Part shown: one piece after another, positions 61,901 to 64,000 of the stretch
Numbering within the stretch: position 1 is the first letter of the stretch
How the letters are laid out: every line of letters begins with the position of its first letter
Assembly: GCF_021155775.2 (NCBI RefSeq)
Contig: NC_060233.1
Span: 6,552,501 to 6,616,500, forward strand
Source: Neodiprion pinetum
Lineage: Eukaryota > Arthropoda > Insecta > Hymenoptera > Diprionidae
Length of the DNA: 64,000 nucleotides
Direction of reading: 5' to 3'
The notes under the pieces: model-generated
What the model was told of the DNA's origin: nothing
Databases searched by the model: none
The model's input: only the letters and a program-made list of their open reading frames with translations
Position numbers and translations under genes: made by a program

Positions 61901-64000
61901 TTTTTAAACACCGATACTGCACTTGAGGCATATGAACGGAACAAAAGGCGTCGATGCAGCAGGAGGTCGAGCATAACGCCGCAATCAACCATTGTACAGT
62001 TTACTGATACAATGTATCTAGATATGTCTCGTGTACGTCAAACCGATCGTGATAAAACAATGAGAATTCGAACGTACGAATAAATCTTGTTTTTACCGCT
62101 TTTCAACCGATACTTTTCATTATAGCTTGATTCGTAAGCCGTATAAACGAACGAAATTTTCCAACGAATGATAAGCGCGATAGAATACACTGTAGAAAAT
62201 GATGCACCAAAACGGGATAACAATTTCACTCAATCGCTACGCCTTATTTGGGCCAAAAAAGCTTTCAGTCGATTCATCGGATCAGACCGACTTTGATCCA
62301 ATAATCGATTTATTTCGATCGATACACTTGTAAAAAACATAATCTGGAGTAAAAAATGAGAAAATAAAATTTTCACCCGCACAACTCTTGGTACTGCAGT
62401 GTTTTGTCATTTTCAACGCTTATACCAGCTTTCGTATTTTAGTCTTTGAATATTCGATCGTAGACATATATGCGCGTGATCACTTGGGATGAAATCTCGT
62501 TGCGTTATTGGATGACCAAGCAGAATGATAGATCTGTTAGAATATGGCGGGTCGGGCGTGACGAATCTTAGAAACCGTTTCAAAAGTACGAGACATCGGT
62601 AGCTGTAAGATTCAACCGCGTACAGCGAAAGACTCTCGACGTCGAGTAACTCGAATCATCGCGTTAGGTACACCTTGTAATAATCCATTGCAATAAAAAA
62701 TATATATATTATACCGAGAATTTCGTTCGAGTAGAAATCACGCAATATTTCGTAGATATTATTACAAAACAGAAGCTAATGAATTCGTTACGAATATTTT
62801 TATATCCAAGCTCGAAGCGAAGCACTGAAGAAAATCACAATTTTTCAAACTTCAAATTGATTTTCAACGCGTCGAGTTTCCAAGATATAATTATCTTTCC
62901 CAAATCCATTTTTAAACTTGCAAAATAGACGAACTTTTTTTCTAAAAATGAATCATTGCTTGGATCTTTCAAACTTCGACCAGCTGACGAATCGTTAATT
63001 TTTTTAACGAAGCAATCTTTTCACCTCTCGTTTCGTCCTTGAAGCGCCTTCTTTCTTTTTTTTTTTTTTTTTTTTGATCTGGCTTATTTTTTATCAATCA
63101 TCTGGAAGTATAAAAGTCGCAGAGCAAGTAAAAAATTTGACAACATGACGAACAACTTCTTCAAACAGTATGAAAAATTTTTCATCAACCGATTCATCAG
63201 TTTGCTAAGTTTTGTGATTTTCATATTTGATCTTTCAGAAATTACTCATAAAAATTTCCACGCGTGCATTGACGATTAATCGACAGACGTAACATCGAAT
63301 TTCTACCAGATAATTTCTGAAAATCATGAAAGCTGCAGGTGTAACGAAAATTTTATAACACCGAGAATTCTAAAATCCTAGTTCAAAGATTGTTTAATAT
63401 TCCTTCCACTTTTCAAAATGACTCAACGCACGTGCATTGACCGTAAAATCATTTGCGGATAAGGCGGCTCGTCTCAAAGCCAAAAGCATACAACGATGTG
63501 ACCGTTTTTCTTAGAATTCGTTGCCATCCTTTACAACCGTCAACTAAATAACTTGCAAGCTCAAATTGACTGTGAATTAAAGAGCTAACTCGACCCGACA
63601 ATCGTCACTAATCTTCGTCGTAATTTTTTCGCCGGCAACAATTCCGCCTCACCATTCGCTTGCTCGCAGGAAATATGACGACCATTTGCTAACGACACCC
63701 TCAAACATTCTTGACTTCCTTACGATTCCGGTAATTGGTTAAAATCTCAGTTCGTTACTCTTCAGGTAAGACGGTAAGAAATCTTTTTCTAACTTCCGTA
63801 TTTATAGCTATAAATAATCCACTTATTATTAAAATAATTATTAACGATAGCTGGTATTCATTTTGCGTATACAATTTTTAACATCTCAAAAACTTTGTAA
63901 CATGCAAATTTTTAGCAGAAATGAAATTGCAGGATTTAAGATCCCGGCGCCTCGTTGAATCGGCAATGAATCAATTTACGATAATTTCCCGTCAATCGGC
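58931..64000 (-). other. Best: Upstream intron or 5' region of bestrophin, open at the window edge
   Basis: The first visible exon starts with an acceptor (CAG at 58931-58933), so this is at least partly intron. I looked for a minus-strand MTVTY-like start codon followed by the usual 23 residues and did not find one; the candidate ATG near 60007 reads MTGSVDSY and does not match. The stretch is AT-rich with long T tracts (61111-61121, 63056-63074) and a 22-base perfect palindrome at 59581-59602. No other gene seen. Confidence 0.75.
59581..59602. promoter_or_regulatory. 22-base perfect palindrome centred on CACGTG
   Basis: GACACATACAC followed directly by its exact reverse complement, giving a CACGTG E-box at the centre. 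A perfect palindrome of this length is rare by chance. It lies upstream of the first visible bestrophin exon. Confidence 0.6.

Noticed and set aside
1..64000. CRISPR array, prophage, operon-like clusters
   Set aside because: The window is eukaryotic; no regularly spaced direct repeats or compact gene runs were found.

Overview
The window is eukaryotic, most likely from an insect. It is AT-rich, with long gene-free stretches, many short tandem repeats and poly-A/T runs, and a single recognisable protein-coding gene broken into small exons by GT-AG introns of up to 17 kb. The gene resembles insect bestrophins more than vertebrate ones. I suspect Hymenoptera from the overall look, but the sequence alone does not prove it.

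The gene lies on the minus strand (22686-58930) and encodes a bestrophin, a calcium-activated anion channel. Nine coding exons can be joined with consistent reading phases to give about 805 residues. They start at the residue equivalent to W24 of human BEST1 and end at a stop codon at 22686-22688. The first coding exon (about 23 residues) is not in the window and should lie beyond position 64000. The channel core is spread over 27597-58930: transmembrane segments, the neck with I-P-M-S-F-V-L-G-F, and the acidic calcium clasp G-E-D-D-D-D. The last three exons (22686-25583) encode a long low-complexity cytoplasmic tail of about 500 residues with two RSxSxP motifs (14-3-3 type), a proline-rich stretch and a possible C-terminal PDZ ligand (EVYV).

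Left of the stop codon, 19961-22685 is very AU-rich and probably contains the 3' UTR, with several AATAAA/ATTAAA signals and Pumilio-type sites on the minus strand. The remaining left part (1-19960) has no gene I can identify. It has two weak open frames with protein-like composition (3-230 minus; 2929-3243 plus), CpG-rich islands that may be regulatory, and simple repeats, including a run of 28 G.

The introns hold most of the unexplained structure. A dispersed repeat family has four copies or fragments, two of them forming a large inverted pair in the last intron. Two MITE-like elements have terminal inverted repeats, one flanked by TTAA/TTAC and one bounded by TA. A roughly 350-bp near-perfect hairpin locus lies at 48185-48542, and an 85-bp-period tandem duplication at 42108-42268. 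There are also palindromic sites that could bind nuclear receptors or bHLH factors. I saw no tRNA, rRNA, CRISPR array or intact transposase. I found no clear new multi-gene system; the most interesting items are the hairpin locus, the repeat family and the tail motifs of the channel.
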